The notes below the pieces were generated by a model. It saw only the letters and a program-made list of their open reading frames with translations, had not been told where the DNA came from and ran no database searches. The translations under genes and the position numbers were made by a program. Source: Micropruina sp. (lineage in GTDB: Bacteria > Actinomycetota > Actinomycetes > Propionibacteriales > Propionibacteriaceae). Taken from it: a DNA stretch of 64,000 bases. This document shows positions 20,249 through 28,563 of this stretch, piece after piece; the stretch's first letter is position 1, and each line of letters opens with the position of its first letter. The stretch is from the NCBI GenBank assembly GCA_016716635.1, contig JADJVZ010000014.1, positions 1-64,000 on the forward strand, given 5' to 3'.

Positions 20249-20260
20249 TACGGTTCGACC
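20249..20260 (+). promoter_or_regulatory. -10 box placed for leaderless start of the phosphorylase gene
   Basis: TACGGT (20249-20254) ends six bases before the ATG at 20261, the same spacing seen at padR, pitA and yjjI in this window, which would place the transcript start at or next to the start codon. The -35 region is poor. Confidence 0.35.
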
Positions 20261-21064
20261 ATGAGCGACGCGACCGATCCTTACGTTCTTGCCCAGGCCG
20301 CCGCAGAGGCGCTGCTGGCCGCACTCGGAGTTACCCGGTTGACGACGGCGATCGTGCTCGGATCAGGCTGGGCGGGCGGCGCCGCCGACCTGCCGTTCGA
20401 GGCCGAGGCGCAACTCGCCGACCTGCCGGGCTTCAGCAAGCCTGTGGTCGCCGGGCACGGCGGGAGCGTGCGCCTCGTCCGGACGGGCAGCGGCGAGGCC
20501 GCGGCATTGTTCAACGGTCGGACGCACCTCTACGAAGGCCGGGGCGTGGCACCGGTCGTCCATGGTGTTCGGACGTCCGCCGCCGCGGGGGCGCGGAGGC
20601 TCATCCTCACGAACGGCTGCGGATCGGTGAATCCCGCTCTCGTACCGGGGCAGCCTGTGTTGCTGCGTGATCATCTCAACCTCACGGGGGCGACCCCGCT
20701 GGTCGGGCCCCGGTTCATCGACATGACCACCCCGTACGCGCAATCCCTGCGGGACCTCGCCCACCGCGTTGATGGCACGCTGCCGGAGGGGGTCTACGCG
20801 CAGTTCCACGGGCCCGCCTACGAGACCTCGGCCGAGGTGCGGATGGCCGGGATCCTCGGCGCCGATCTCGTCGGCATGTCGACCGGGTTGGAGTGCATCG
20901 CGGCGCGCGAGTTGGGCATGGACGTGCTGGGCATCTCGCTCGTCACGAACCTGGCCGCCGGACTCGCCCCCAACCCCTTGTCGCACGCCGAGGTCATGCA
21001 GGCCGGCAACGAGGCGATCCCGCGCTTGGGATCGCTGTTGCGCGGCCTGCTTGACCGGCTTTAG
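20261..21064 (+). CDS. Purine-nucleoside phosphorylase, class I (trimeric type)
   Basis: It splits purine nucleosides with phosphate into free base and (deoxy)ribose 1-phosphate in purine salvage. The 267-residue product has the phosphate loop IVLGSGWAGGA, the glycine-rich GHGGSVRLV, LTNGCGSVNPAL, the purine-site motif FHGPAYETSAEVRM and the family signature GMSTGLECIAARELGMDVLG followed by ISLVTN. I chose the ATG at 20261 (MSDATDP) because the 38-bp divergent gap with lpdA ends there and the upstream in-frame text is not conserved-looking. It works on the same substrates as the nucleoside importer and deaminases at 39-46 kb, but is not in that operon. Confidence 0.88.
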   Translation: MSDATDPYVLAQAAAEALLAALGVTRLTTAIVLGSGWAGGAADLPFEAEAQLADLPGFSKPVVAGHGGSVRLVRTGSGEAAALFNGRTHLYEGRGVAPVVHGVRTSAAAGARRLILTNGCGSVNPALVPGQPVLLRDHLNLTGATPLVGPRFIDMTTPYAQSLRDLAHRVDGTLPEGVYAQFHGPAYETSAEVRMAGILGADLVGMSTGLECIAARELGMDVLGISLVTNLAAGLAPNPLSHAEVMQAGNEAIPRLGSLLRGLLDRL

Positions 21065-21075
21065 TTGGCGCTAGC

Positions 21076-21984
21076 TCAGGCGAGTCCCTGAGCCTTCAAC
21101 CACTCGTCCGCCACCTTGGAGGCGTCCTGCTTGTCGACGACGACCTTGGTCACGAGCGTGGCCAGCGAGTCGGTGTCGAGCTTGACAGAAACGGCGTTCA
21201 GCGCCGCGGTCACCGTCGGGGTGGCCAGCGACTTGGTCACCACGGGGATCACATTCTGCGCGCCGAAGAGGTTCTTCGGGTCGTCCAGGACGACGAACCC
21301 GCTGGCCTTGATGGACGGGTCGGTGGTGAACAGGTTCGCAGCCTGAACCTGCCCGTTCTTCAGCGCGGTCACGGTCAGCGGCCCGGCCGTATCCAACGGC
21401 TTGAACTCCTTGAAGGTCAGTCCGTAGACGGTCTTGAGCCCCTGGACGCCGTTGGCGCGAGTCGCCCACTCCGGAGGGCCACCCAACACCAGCTGGGAAG
21501 CCACCGGCGCGAGGTCACCGATCGACTTCAGGTTGTACTGAGCGGCCGTCGCGGCTGTCACGGCGACCGAGTCCTTGTCTTCAGCCTTCGAGGGGTCCAG
21601 CGCGATGAGGGTCTCCGGCAGGGCTGCCTTGAGTGAGGCGAGCGACGTGGCCCCGTCCGTGACGACCGCCGCCTTGTTCAGGTAGAGCGCAAAGGCTCCC
21701 GTGTACTCCGGAATGACGTTGATCTCGCCGTTCTTAAGCGCCGGGACGTAGGTCTCGCGCGTGCCGATGTTGACCTTGGTCGTCACCGTGACGCCCTTTG
21801 CCTTGAGCGCGCCCGCATAGATGTCGGCCAACAGCTCACTTTCGGGGAAGTTGGCGGAGCCCACGACGATGGTGCTGGATTTCGAGGCCGACGTGCTGGG
21901 CGAGGCCATGGGGTTCGTTGAGGCACACGCCGTCAGGGCGAACGCCGCGGCAGCGCCGACGGCGAGAGTGCGGATGGTCTTCAT
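21076..21984 (-). CDS. Osmoprotectant-type ABC importer, substrate-binding lipoprotein
   Basis: This is the extracellular binding protein of a four-gene importer. It starts MKTIRTLAVGAAAAFALTAC, a lipoprotein signal with lipobox LTAC, then a Ser/Thr-rich linker and the OpuAC-type fold text IVVGSANFPESELLADIYAG, NIGTRETYVPALKNGEINV and PEYTGA, typical of ProX/OpuCC proteins that bind glycine betaine, choline or related quaternary amines. The gene is last in the operon, nine bp after the second permease gene. The ligand cannot be read from the sequence. It is convergent with the phosphorylase gene, 11 bp apart. Confidence 0.85.
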   Translation of the reverse strand: MKTIRTLAVGAAAAFALTACASTNPMASPSTSASKSSTIVVGSANFPESELLADIYAGALKAKGVTVTTKVNIGTRETYVPALKNGEINVIPEYTGAFALYLNKAAVVTDGATSLASLKAALPETLIALDPSKAEDKDSVAVTAATAAQYNLKSIGDLAPVASQLVLGGPPEWATRANGVQGLKTVYGLTFKEFKPLDTAGPLTVTALKNGQVQAANLFTTDPSIKASGFVVLDDPKNLFGAQNVIPVVTKSLATPTVTAALNAVSVKLDTDSLATLVTKVVVDKQDASKVADEWLKAQGLA

Positions 21985-21993
21985 TGTTTCTCC

Positions 21994-22707
21994 TTACGAG
22001 GCCGGGATGGCTTCATGGGTCTTCAGGGGACGGGCTGGGCGTAGCCCTGGGGACACGGCAACCCGTTGGACGAGGGCGAAGACGCCATCGACGGCCAGGG
22101 CGACAAGGCCGATCAAGAGCGCTCCACCGGCCATCTGGCCGTAGTCGCGGGCCGCGAGGCCATCGATCAGGAACCGTCCGAGGCCCCCGACGCTGACCGA
22201 GGCCGCCACGGTGGCGGTGGCGATCACCTGCAACGTGGCCGAACGGAGGCCCGAAAAGATCAAGGGCAAGGCGCACGGGATTTCGACCCCCCACAGCACC
22301 TCAAGCCCGCTCATGCCCATGCCCCTGGCGGCGTCCCGGACCCCCGGATCCACTTCAGCGACGCCCGCGTAAGCTCCGGCGAGGATGGGGGGCATGGCCA
22401 GCAAGAAAAGCACGATGATGGCGGGGGTGAGGAAGGCCCAGTCTCCCCGCAGCCTCGGGGCCAGCACCAACACCGACACGTAGAGCAGGCCCAGGGTGGG
22501 GACTGATCGCATGCCATTCACGACGTTGACCACGACCACACGGCCGCGGCCGGTGTGCCCGATCCAGAGCCCCAGCGGAACGGCGACGGCGGCCGCCAGC
22601 ACAAGAACGAGGGCGCTGTAGAGCAGGTGCTCGGCGATCCGCGCGGGAATTCCGCCGGTGCCCTGCCAGTGGGCCGGGTCGGCCAGCCAGGCCCACACGA
22701 GGTTCAT
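21994..22707 (-). CDS. Osmoprotectant-type ABC importer, permease
   Basis: It is an integral membrane permease of the OpuCB/OpuCD type, 237 residues, with a BPD_transp_1 fold: LVLVLAAAVAVPLGLWIGH, then helices and the coupling-helix region DAARGMGMSGLEVLWGVEIP followed by ALPLIFSGLRSATLQVIATA. The start at 22707 overlaps the stop of the preceding permease (ATGA) and has AGGAG upstream, so translation is coupled; the longer open frame to 22731 is less likely. Confidence 0.85.
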   Translation of the reverse strand: MNLVWAWLADPAHWQGTGGIPARIAEHLLYSALVLVLAAAVAVPLGLWIGHTGRGRVVVVNVVNGMRSVPTLGLLYVSVLVLAPRLRGDWAFLTPAIIVLFLLAMPPILAGAYAGVAEVDPGVRDAARGMGMSGLEVLWGVEIPCALPLIFSGLRSATLQVIATATVAASVSVGGLGRFLIDGLAARDYGQMAGGALLIGLVALAVDGVFALVQRVAVSPGLRPARPLKTHEAIPAS

Positions 22708-23348
22708 GCGGCGCTCCTGGCTGCGACCCACGGCGTCAGGACGCGAGTCACACCGATGATGAGAGCATCCAGGACCACGGACAACACCAGGCAGGCCACG
22801 ATGCCGACCACGATCGGATCAAGGAAGTCTCGTGCGAAGCCGTCGGTGAACAAGCTGCCCAATTGAGCGATTCCCAACAGGGCGGCGATCGACACGATGG
22901 ACACGTTGCTCACCGCAGCGACCCGCAACCCCGACGAAATCACCGGAACGGCCAGCGGGAGCTCCACCGTGAAGAAGCGCCGCGCCCCCCCGATGCCCAT
23001 GGCGATGGCCGCCTGCCGCACGGTCTCCGGAACGGCGGAGAGCCCGTCCACGACCGTCCGGACGAGCAGCGCGACCGTGTACACCGTGAGGGCGATGATG
23101 ACGTTGAGGGGGTCGAGGATGCCGGTGCCGAGCACCAGCGGCATCAGGATGAACAGCGCCAGGGACGGGATCGTGTAGAGCAGCCCGGTGCCCACCACCA
23201 GGATCGGACGCAGCACGCGGTTGCGCTCCGCCAGCCAACCGAGCGGGATCGCGATGATCAGCCCCAGCAGTAGCGGGACAACCGCCAGCCAGGCGTGCAC
23301 CAACAACAACGAGCCCACCAGCGCGAGGTGATCCAGGAACCACGTCAC
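22704..23348 (-). CDS. Osmoprotectant-type ABC importer, permease
   Basis: This is the partner permease, 214 residues and mostly hydrophobic. It has AIPLGWLAERNR near the N-terminus and the coupling region RQAAIAMGIGGARRFFTVEL, followed by PLAVPVISSGLRVAAVSNVS. Its start overlaps the ATPase gene stop by four bases (ATGA), and its end overlaps the next permease start the same way. The two permeases likely form the heterodimeric channel. Confidence 0.86.
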   Translation of the reverse strand: MTWFLDHLALVGSLLLVHAWLAVVPLLLGLIIAIPLGWLAERNRVLRPILVVGTGLLYTIPSLALFILMPLVLGTGILDPLNVIIALTVYTVALLVRTVVDGLSAVPETVRQAAIAMGIGGARRFFTVELPLAVPVISSGLRVAAVSNVSIVSIAALLGIAQLGSLFTDGFARDFLDPIVVGIVACLVLSVVLDALIIGVTRVLTPWVAARSAA

Positions 23349-24445
23349 GAGGGGGGCCCCGTTTCGTCGCGCTCGATCTCGGTGAGCACGTCCGTCGCGC
23401 TCACCGTGCCAACGAGGCGTCCGTCATCGTCGGCGAGCACCCCCCGGCGGGACGGCGAGGAGAGCGCAGCGTCGAGTGCCGCGCGCAAGGACCCGCCCAC
23501 GCGGGCGACCGTGCCGCCGCGATGCAGATCGTCCCGACCGACCGTCGCGCCGAGTCGCTCCGGAGCCACCCAGCCGACCGGAGCGCCGTCCTCGACGACG
23601 AGCACCCACGGCGCGCCCGCGGCGACGGCCGCCACTTGCTCGCGAGTGGCGCCCAATTCCACGGTCGCCTCAGGCTGGATCGGCAGCGCCGGGGCGGCCA
23701 CGAACGCCAGGGCACGGTAGCCGCGGTCGCGTCCGATGAAGTCGGCCACGAAGTCGTCGACGGGGTCGGCCAGCAGGTCGGCGGGCGGAGCCAGCTGAGC
23801 GAGCGTTCCCCCGACGCGCAGCACCGCCACCTGATCGCCCAGCTTGGTGGCCTCGTCGATGTCGTGGGTGACGAACACGATGGTCTTGCCCAGTTCGGCT
23901 TGCAGGCGCAGAAACTCGTCCTGCAACTGCTCGCGCACCTGCGGATCAACGGCGCTGAAGGGTTCGTCCATCAGCATCACGGGCGGATCGGCGGCCAGGG
24001 CGCGAGCCACCCCGACGCGCTGCTGCTGGCCGCCGGAGAGCTGGGCCGGATACTTCGAGGTGAGGCTGGCGTCCAACCCCATGCGCTCGATCAGTTCGCG
24101 CGCGGCGCCGTATGCCTTGGCCTTGCCCCAGCCCAGCAGCAGCGGGACGGTCGCGATGTTCTCCAGCACCGTGCGGTGGGCGAACAGCCCCCCGCTTTGG
24201 ATGACGTAGCCAATGCCGCGCCGCAACGTCACCGGATCCAGGCTGCTGGTCGGACGGCCGTCAATCCCGATCGTCCCCGAGGTGGGTTCGATCATCCGGT
24301 TGATCATGCGCAGCGAGGTGGTCTTGCCGCAGCCGCTGGGGCCGACGAAGACCGTGATTTTGCCGGTCGGCAGGTCAAGGCTCAAGCCGTCGACGGCTCT
24401 GGTGCCGTCGGGGTAGACCTTGGTTACCTTGTCGAAGGTGATCAT
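23345..24445 (-). CDS. opuCA: Osmoprotectant-type ABC importer, ATPase with CBS domains
   Basis: This 366-residue ATPase powers the importer. It has Walker A GPSGCGKTTS (about residues 35-44), the Q-loop VIQSGGLF, signature LSGGQQQRVGVARAL, Walker B VMLMDEPF and switch VFVTHD. After the nucleotide-binding domain, residues about 255-365 read as a pair of CBS-like repeats (AAGAPWVLVVEDGAPVGWV; RRGVLADDDGRLVGTVSATD), the layout of OpuCA/OpuAA-type ATPases in which CBS domains sense ionic strength. It is first in the operon; the gap to metG (24446-24541) holds no clear terminator. Confidence 0.87.
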   Translation of the reverse strand: MITFDKVTKVYPDGTRAVDGLSLDLPTGKITVFVGPSGCGKTTSLRMINRMIEPTSGTIGIDGRPTSSLDPVTLRRGIGYVIQSGGLFAHRTVLENIATVPLLLGWGKAKAYGAARELIERMGLDASLTSKYPAQLSGGQQQRVGVARALAADPPVMLMDEPFSAVDPQVREQLQDEFLRLQAELGKTIVFVTHDIDEATKLGDQVAVLRVGGTLAQLAPPADLLADPVDDFVADFIGRDRGYRALAFVAAPALPIQPEATVELGATREQVAAVAAGAPWVLVVEDGAPVGWVAPERLGATVGRDDLHRGGTVARVGGSLRAALDAALSSPSRRGVLADDDGRLVGTVSATDVLTEIERDETGPPS

Positions 24446-24541
24446 GCGGGCGTACTCCTAGTGAGGGTGGGCGCTCGCTTCCCTTAACAAGGTTCGGGAC
24501 CTGATACTTCCGACTTGGCGAAAATCCAGCTAAATCGTGAC

Positions 24542-26335
24542 CTAGAGGATCGGGGCCCAGGCGGGCCCGGTCTCACCGAGCTTGTCGTCCAACTTCACGA
24601 ACAGCGGCGTGGGCTTCTGCAGGGGCGTGCCCGCCACGATCGGACGCGAGGCCCACACGGCCTGCTGGGCGGTGTAGTCCCCGGTCAGCACGGGGTAGGA
24701 CGAACCACCCTCTTCTGAGACCGTCCGCAGTTCGGGCTGGGCGGCCCAGACGCCCGTCCCACCTAAGGCCTCGAAGACCTTCTGCGCCGAGTGCGGCAGC
24801 AGCGGCGTGAGCAGCGTGTTGCAATCCGATACCGCCTGTAGCGCAACGTGGAGCACGGTGTCGCGACGCGCCGGATCGTCCTTCAACTTCCAGGGCTCCT
24901 GGTCGGAGATGTACTTGTTGGCGAGGCCCACGATGCGCATGCACTCGGTGGTGGCGGCCTTAAACTTGCAGCGGCTCCACAGGTCCCCGACCACGGCGAA
25001 GGCCTGCTGGCAGGCGTCCAACAGGTCGCGATCAGCCTCTGTCAGCTCGCCGGCCACGGGCACTGCGCCGACGTTCTTGTGCGCCATCGAGACCGACCGG
25101 TTGACCAGGTTGCCCCACTCGTTGGCCAGTTCGTAGTTGTTGCGCCGGACGAACTCATCCCACGTGAAGTCGGAATCCTGGTTCTCCGGACCCGCCACCG
25201 CGATGAAGTAGCGCAGCGAATCGGGGCCGAACTCCTTGAGAAAATCACGGACGTAGATGACGTGGCCGCGCGAGGAGGCCAGCTTGGAGCCCGACATGGT
25301 GAGGTACTCGCTCGACACCACTTCGGTCGGCAGGTTCAGCGGGGAGTAGGCCGAGCCGCGTCCGCCCTTGTCGCCCTGCCCGTTGGCGCCCAGCAGGATG
25401 CCCGGCCAAATCACGCTGTGGAAGGTGATGTTGTCCTTGCCCATGAAGTAGTACGAGCGCGCCTCGGGGTCTTGCCACCAACGCTTCCAGGCGTCGGGGT
25501 CGCCCGAGCGGTAGGCCCACTCGATCGAGGCTGACAGGTACCCGACGACCGCGTCGAACCACACGTAGATGCGCTTCATCGGCGCGGTTTCCCACTCGGG
25601 CAGCGGGACGGGGATGCCCCAATCGAGGTCGCGGGTGATCGCGCGCGGACGGAGTTCCTTCAACAGGTTGAGGCTGAACTTCATGACGTTCGGACGCCAA
25701 TCGGTGCGCGTGGCCAGCCACTCCTCGAGGGCGCCCGAGAGCGCCGGCAGGTCAAGGAAGAAATGCTCGGTCTCGATGAACGAGGGCGTTTCGCCGTTGA
25801 TCCGCGACTTCGGGTTGATCAGGTCGATGGGGTCGAGTTGGCGTCCGCAGTTGTCGCACTGGTCGCCGCGCGCGGACTCATAGCCGCAATGCGGGCAGGT
25901 GCCCTCGATGTAGCGATCCGGGAGCGTGCGTCCGGTCGAGGGCGAAATGGCCCCCATCTGCCGTTCCGCAACCACGTAACCGTTGTCGTAGAGGGTCTTG
26001 AACAACTCTTGGACCACCACCTGGTGGTTGTGGGTCGTCGTCCGCGTGTACAGGTCGTACGAGCAGCCGAGCGCCTGCAGGTCCTCGGCGATGATCTGGT
26101 GGTACTTGTCGGCCGTCTGCTGAGGGGTGAGCCCCTCCTTGTCGGCCTGGACCTGGATCGCGGTGCCGTGCTCGTCCGTGCCGGACACCATCAGGACGTC
26201 GTTTCCCGCCATCCGCATGTAGCGGCTGAACACGTCCGAAGGAACGCCGAAGCCGGACACATGGCCGATATGCCGCGGACCGTTGGCGTAAGGCCACGCC
26301 ACGGCCGCCAGGATGGTGGAAGTCATGGGCGCCAC
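24542..26335 (-). CDS. metG: Methionyl-tRNA synthetase
   Basis: It charges tRNA-Met. The 597-residue protein has the class I signature in PYANGPRHIGHVSGF (about residues 15-29), a zinc knuckle CPHC...CDNC (about 145-165), a KMSKS-equivalent loop SGSKLASSRGH (about 350), and the anticodon-binding helical domain. It lacks the C-terminal tRNA-binding extension of some MetG proteins, as usual for actinobacteria. GTG at 26335 and ATG at 26326 are both possible starts. It is alone on the minus strand between the importer operon and the DUF5808 gene. Confidence 0.95.
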   Translation of the reverse strand: MAPMTSTILAAVAWPYANGPRHIGHVSGFGVPSDVFSRYMRMAGNDVLMVSGTDEHGTAIQVQADKEGLTPQQTADKYHQIIAEDLQALGCSYDLYTRTTTHNHQVVVQELFKTLYDNGYVVAERQMGAISPSTGRTLPDRYIEGTCPHCGYESARGDQCDNCGRQLDPIDLINPKSRINGETPSFIETEHFFLDLPALSGALEEWLATRTDWRPNVMKFSLNLLKELRPRAITRDLDWGIPVPLPEWETAPMKRIYVWFDAVVGYLSASIEWAYRSGDPDAWKRWWQDPEARSYYFMGKDNITFHSVIWPGILLGANGQGDKGGRGSAYSPLNLPTEVVSSEYLTMSGSKLASSRGHVIYVRDFLKEFGPDSLRYFIAVAGPENQDSDFTWDEFVRRNNYELANEWGNLVNRSVSMAHKNVGAVPVAGELTEADRDLLDACQQAFAVVGDLWSRCKFKAATTECMRIVGLANKYISDQEPWKLKDDPARRDTVLHVALQAVSDCNTLLTPLLPHSAQKVFEALGGTGVWAAQPELRTVSEEGGSSYPVLTGDYTAQQAVWASRPIVAGTPLQKPTPLFVKLDDKLGETGPAWAPIL

Positions 26336-26446
26336 TCTATTCGGCGCGCCTCACCTGAGCCGAACCGAGCCTTGTGGACCGCCGAAGCCCACCCAGATCA
26401 TGCTGAATTCCGGGTCTGTTTGGCGATACGCATCAGGCGGGGAATT

Positions 26447-27259
26447 TCACATGATTTGGGTGGGGTTGTTGCGCAGATCAGCCTGCATCTCGGCGTCACG
26501 TCCGGCTCGAGCGAGCCCGTAGAGGACGCTGCCCGGGACAGCCGCCACGGCGGCCGCGAACGCGGGACCCGCCCAGCCGAGACGTCGATCCGCGGTCCGC
26601 CAGACGGTCGTGGCGGCTGCCGCGACCCCGGCCACCGCCGTCGCTGCCGCGATGCCTGCGCCGCGCGGTCCTCGCCGGCCGAGCCAGGCGGCTGCTGCCG
26701 CCAGCACCGTGATGCCGAGGTCGGTGGCTGCCGCGGCGCCCTTGCTTTGGAAGCGATCCGGTGTGCCGTCCCAGGCCCAGTGCGAGGGCAGGTGCTCCGG
26801 CAGTTCGTCCCAGCGAGCGAGGTAGTGCAGGACGACGGCCGCGGCGAGCGCCGTCGGCACCACCGCCGCCCCCCGGAACGCGGATGCGGGCACGTTGGCG
26901 AAGGGCACATCTTCGGCGTCGGGCTCGATGAGGCCAGCCTTGACGGCAATCGCGCCGAAGTTGACCGTCCACCCGAGGCCGAAGACGTTGGGCACCATCA
27001 CCTTGGGGTTGCGCGGATCCCAGAGCGTCTCGGCGAACCGCGACCAGCTGGGCAGACGCCAGCCCCCCGTGGCGGAATCCCCCTCAATGGGACCAATGTC
27101 GGCGATGATCCGACGAGCCTCTTCGACGCTCGTCTCGGCATCCAACCGCTCCATGAGGTAGCCCGTCAGCTCGGCGGCCGTCCCACGATCAAGTTCAGCC
27201 AGGTAGGCCTGGACGACCGCGCGAACCTCGGGCCGCAAATCGGTGAAGGTGGCCATCAC
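26447..27259 (-). CDS. DUF1700-like/DUF5808/DUF1648 membrane protein, PadR partner
   Basis: The N-terminal 75 residues are helical and resemble the HAAS/DUF1700 domain often encoded next to PadR regulators (VRAVVQAYLAEL, AAELTGYLMERLDAE). Residues about 80-110 read LWDPRNPKVMVPNVFGLGW, the DUF5808 signature. Then come several membrane segments with ELPEHLPSHWAWDGTPDRF, a DUF1648-like loop. Its start overlaps the padR stop (ATGA), so the two are made together. Function unknown; a sensor or anti-regulator role in the PadR circuit is inference. Confidence 0.75.
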   Translation of the reverse strand: MMATFTDLRPEVRAVVQAYLAELDRGTAAELTGYLMERLDAETSVEEARRIIADIGPIEGDSATGGWRLPSWSRFAETLWDPRNPKVMVPNVFGLGWTVNFGAIAVKAGLIEPDAEDVPFANVPASAFRGAAVVPTALAAAVVLHYLARWDELPEHLPSHWAWDGTPDRFQSKGAAAATDLGITVLAAAAAWLGRRGPRGAGIAAATAVAGVAAAATTVWRTADRRLGWAGPAFAAAVAAVPGSVLYGLARAGRDAEMQADLRNNPTQIM

Positions 27260-27594
27260 GACGCCCCCACGATCGTGCCCAGATCGGCGCTCACCGAACG
27301 CCAGGCCTCCCGCATCGATGCCAGCGCCCGAGCCCCCGCCGGGGTCAGGACGTAGTACTTGCGCGGGGGCCCGACGGGCGACTCCTGCCAGGACGAATCT
27401 ATGAGGCCCGCCTTCTTGAGACGCGCCAACAGCGGGTACACGGTGCCGGCGCTGATGGCCAGGCCCGGAAACCCGGCGAGGTCGTCGACAAGTTGGGAGC
27501 CATACCGGCGCTCCCCCGCCAGGAGCCCCAGGACGGCCAACTCGATGACCCCTTTGCGAAATTGGGAGACCCAGGCCTCCTGTTCAGACTGCAT
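27256..27594 (-). CDS. PadR-family transcriptional regulator
   Basis: This 112-residue winged-helix protein has the PadR layout: FRKGVIELAVLGLLAGERRY (helix 1 region), GLAISAGTVYPLLARLKKAG (recognition helix) and the wing WQESPVGPPRKYYVLTPAGA. PadR proteins repress promoters near their own gene, usually including an exporter. Here the start codon at 27594 sits directly against a promoter that is duplicated at 35295-35346 in front of an ABC-2 exporter, its likely target. It is co-translated with the DUF5808 gene downstream. Confidence 0.88.
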   Translation of the reverse strand: MQSEQEAWVSQFRKGVIELAVLGLLAGERRYGSQLVDDLAGFPGLAISAGTVYPLLARLKKAGLIDSSWQESPVGPPRKYYVLTPAGARALASMREAWRSVSADLGTIVGAS

Positions 27595-27645
27595 GGGTTC
27601 ATGGTAAGACCCGTTACCTTGCCTTACAAGCTAGCTGGCCATACC
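27594..27645. repeat. 52-bp direct repeat, copy 1: padR bidirectional promoter/operator
   Basis: 50 of 52 bases match copy 2 at 35295-35346, same orientation. The minus strand has -35 TTGTAA (27629-27624), a 17-base spacer and -10 TACCAT (27606-27601), six bases before the padR ATG, so padR is probably leaderless. The plus strand has TTGCCT, a 17-base spacer and TACCTA. Short inverted elements (TTG/CAA around TAAGG; GTAAG/CTTAC) could be the PadR site. Confidence 0.7.
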
Positions 27646-27687
27646 TACCGGCACGTGCTGGAGCTGTTGGCCGAGCTCACCACCTGA
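27646..27687 (+). pseudogene. Possible 3' remnant of a gene at the left edge of the lactate block
   Basis: Directly after the repeat the plus strand reads YRHVLELLAELTT and a stop (TGA ending 27687). It has the look of a natural C-terminus but no start of its own. It may be the tail of a gene cut when the block was inserted; too short to be certain. Confidence 0.25.
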
Positions 27688-27709
27688 GGCCGCCCCCGCG
27701 GAGCCGCCG

Positions 27710-28441
27710 TCAGTCGGTGCCGCGCGTCCAGTGCAGCAGGGCGTAGGAGGAGCGGATGTGCGCCTCGACCCGCTCGGCGGCCTCCGCCGGGCGGTGGGCC
27801 TCGATCGACTCGAAGACCGCCTCGTGCCCCGCGCGCAGTTCGATGACCAGGTCGTCCCAATCGTCGCGTTGGGCGAAGCTCTGCATGATCCACCAGTGCA
27901 TCGCGTCGCGGATCGCCGTCGTCATGTCCGCCACGAGGCGGTTGTGCCCGGCGTCAGCGATCTGGACGTGGAAGCGGGTGTCGAGGTCATTGAACTCCGC
28001 GTGTGAGATGTCAGGACGCCTCATGGAAGCGAGCGTCTCGCGCAGCAGATCGAGCTCCTCCGGCGTGGCCTCCTGCGCGGCCAGCCGACACGACCACCGC
28101 TCCAGCATCACGCGGGCGTCGATGGCGTCCGGCATCGGGAAGGTGGACAGCCCGATGTGCAGCCGGAGCAGCCTGGTCAGGGCTGTCGACGACCCGGGGA
28201 TCACGATGGTGCCGCCGTCGGTCCCCTGGCCGACCGCGGCCCGGACGACGCCCATGGCTTCCAGCGCCCGCACCGCCTCCCGCACGGACGGACGGCTGAC
28301 GCCCAGCTGGGCGGCGAAGTCGCGTTCCCCCGGCAGCCGGTCACCGACGCGGAGACGCCCGGTGGCGATGTCCCGCTCGACCGCGCTCAGCACGATTTCA
28401 TAGGCGCGGGCGCGGGGCCCGGAAGGGGTCGAGTCGGTCAC
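27710..28441 (-). CDS. lldR: LldR-type lactate-responsive regulator (GntR/FadR family)
   Basis: A GntR-type winged helix (GRLRVGDRLPGERDFAAQLG, SRPSVREAVRALEAMGVV) is followed by an all-helical FCD effector domain (about residues 110-230) with the metal-binding pattern D..FH (DTRFHVQIADAGHNR) and ...H near the end. FCD-domain LldR proteins bind lactate and release their operator. It faces lctP across a gap with a perfect 17-bp palindrome, the expected operator. I chose the GTG at 28441 (VTDSTPSG); upstream in-frame codons run into the lctP promoter and are unlikely. Confidence 0.82.
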   Translation of the reverse strand: MTDSTPSGPRARAYEIVLSAVERDIATGRLRVGDRLPGERDFAAQLGVSRPSVREAVRALEAMGVVRAAVGQGTDGGTIVIPGSSTALTRLLRLHIGLSTFPMPDAIDARVMLERWSCRLAAQEATPEELDLLRETLASMRRPDISHAEFNDLDTRFHVQIADAGHNRLVADMTTAIRDAMHWWIMQSFAQRDDWDDLVIELRAGHEAVFESIEAHRPAEAAERVEAHIRSSYALLHWTRGTD

Positions 28442-28477
28442 GGGCCGATTCTCTCGTGCACCCTCGGCGCTCACGGC

Positions 28478-28533
28478 TTGACACGCAGTCGCCTGAGACC
28501 TACGTTTCGAACTAGGGAATGGTCTGACCATTC
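28478..28533 (+). promoter_or_regulatory. lctP-lut promoter with LldR operator
   Basis: -35 TTGACA (28478-28483), a 17-base spacer and -10 TACGTT (28501-28506). The perfect palindrome GAATGGTCTGACCATTC (28517-28533) covers the region just after the start point. Its core TGGTCTGACCA fits the TnGTnnnACnA operator of FadR-family regulators, so LldR should block transcription here until lactate binds. Confidence 0.75.
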
Positions 28534-28563
28534 TCCCCGGATGCTCGACGAGGAGCAACACTC

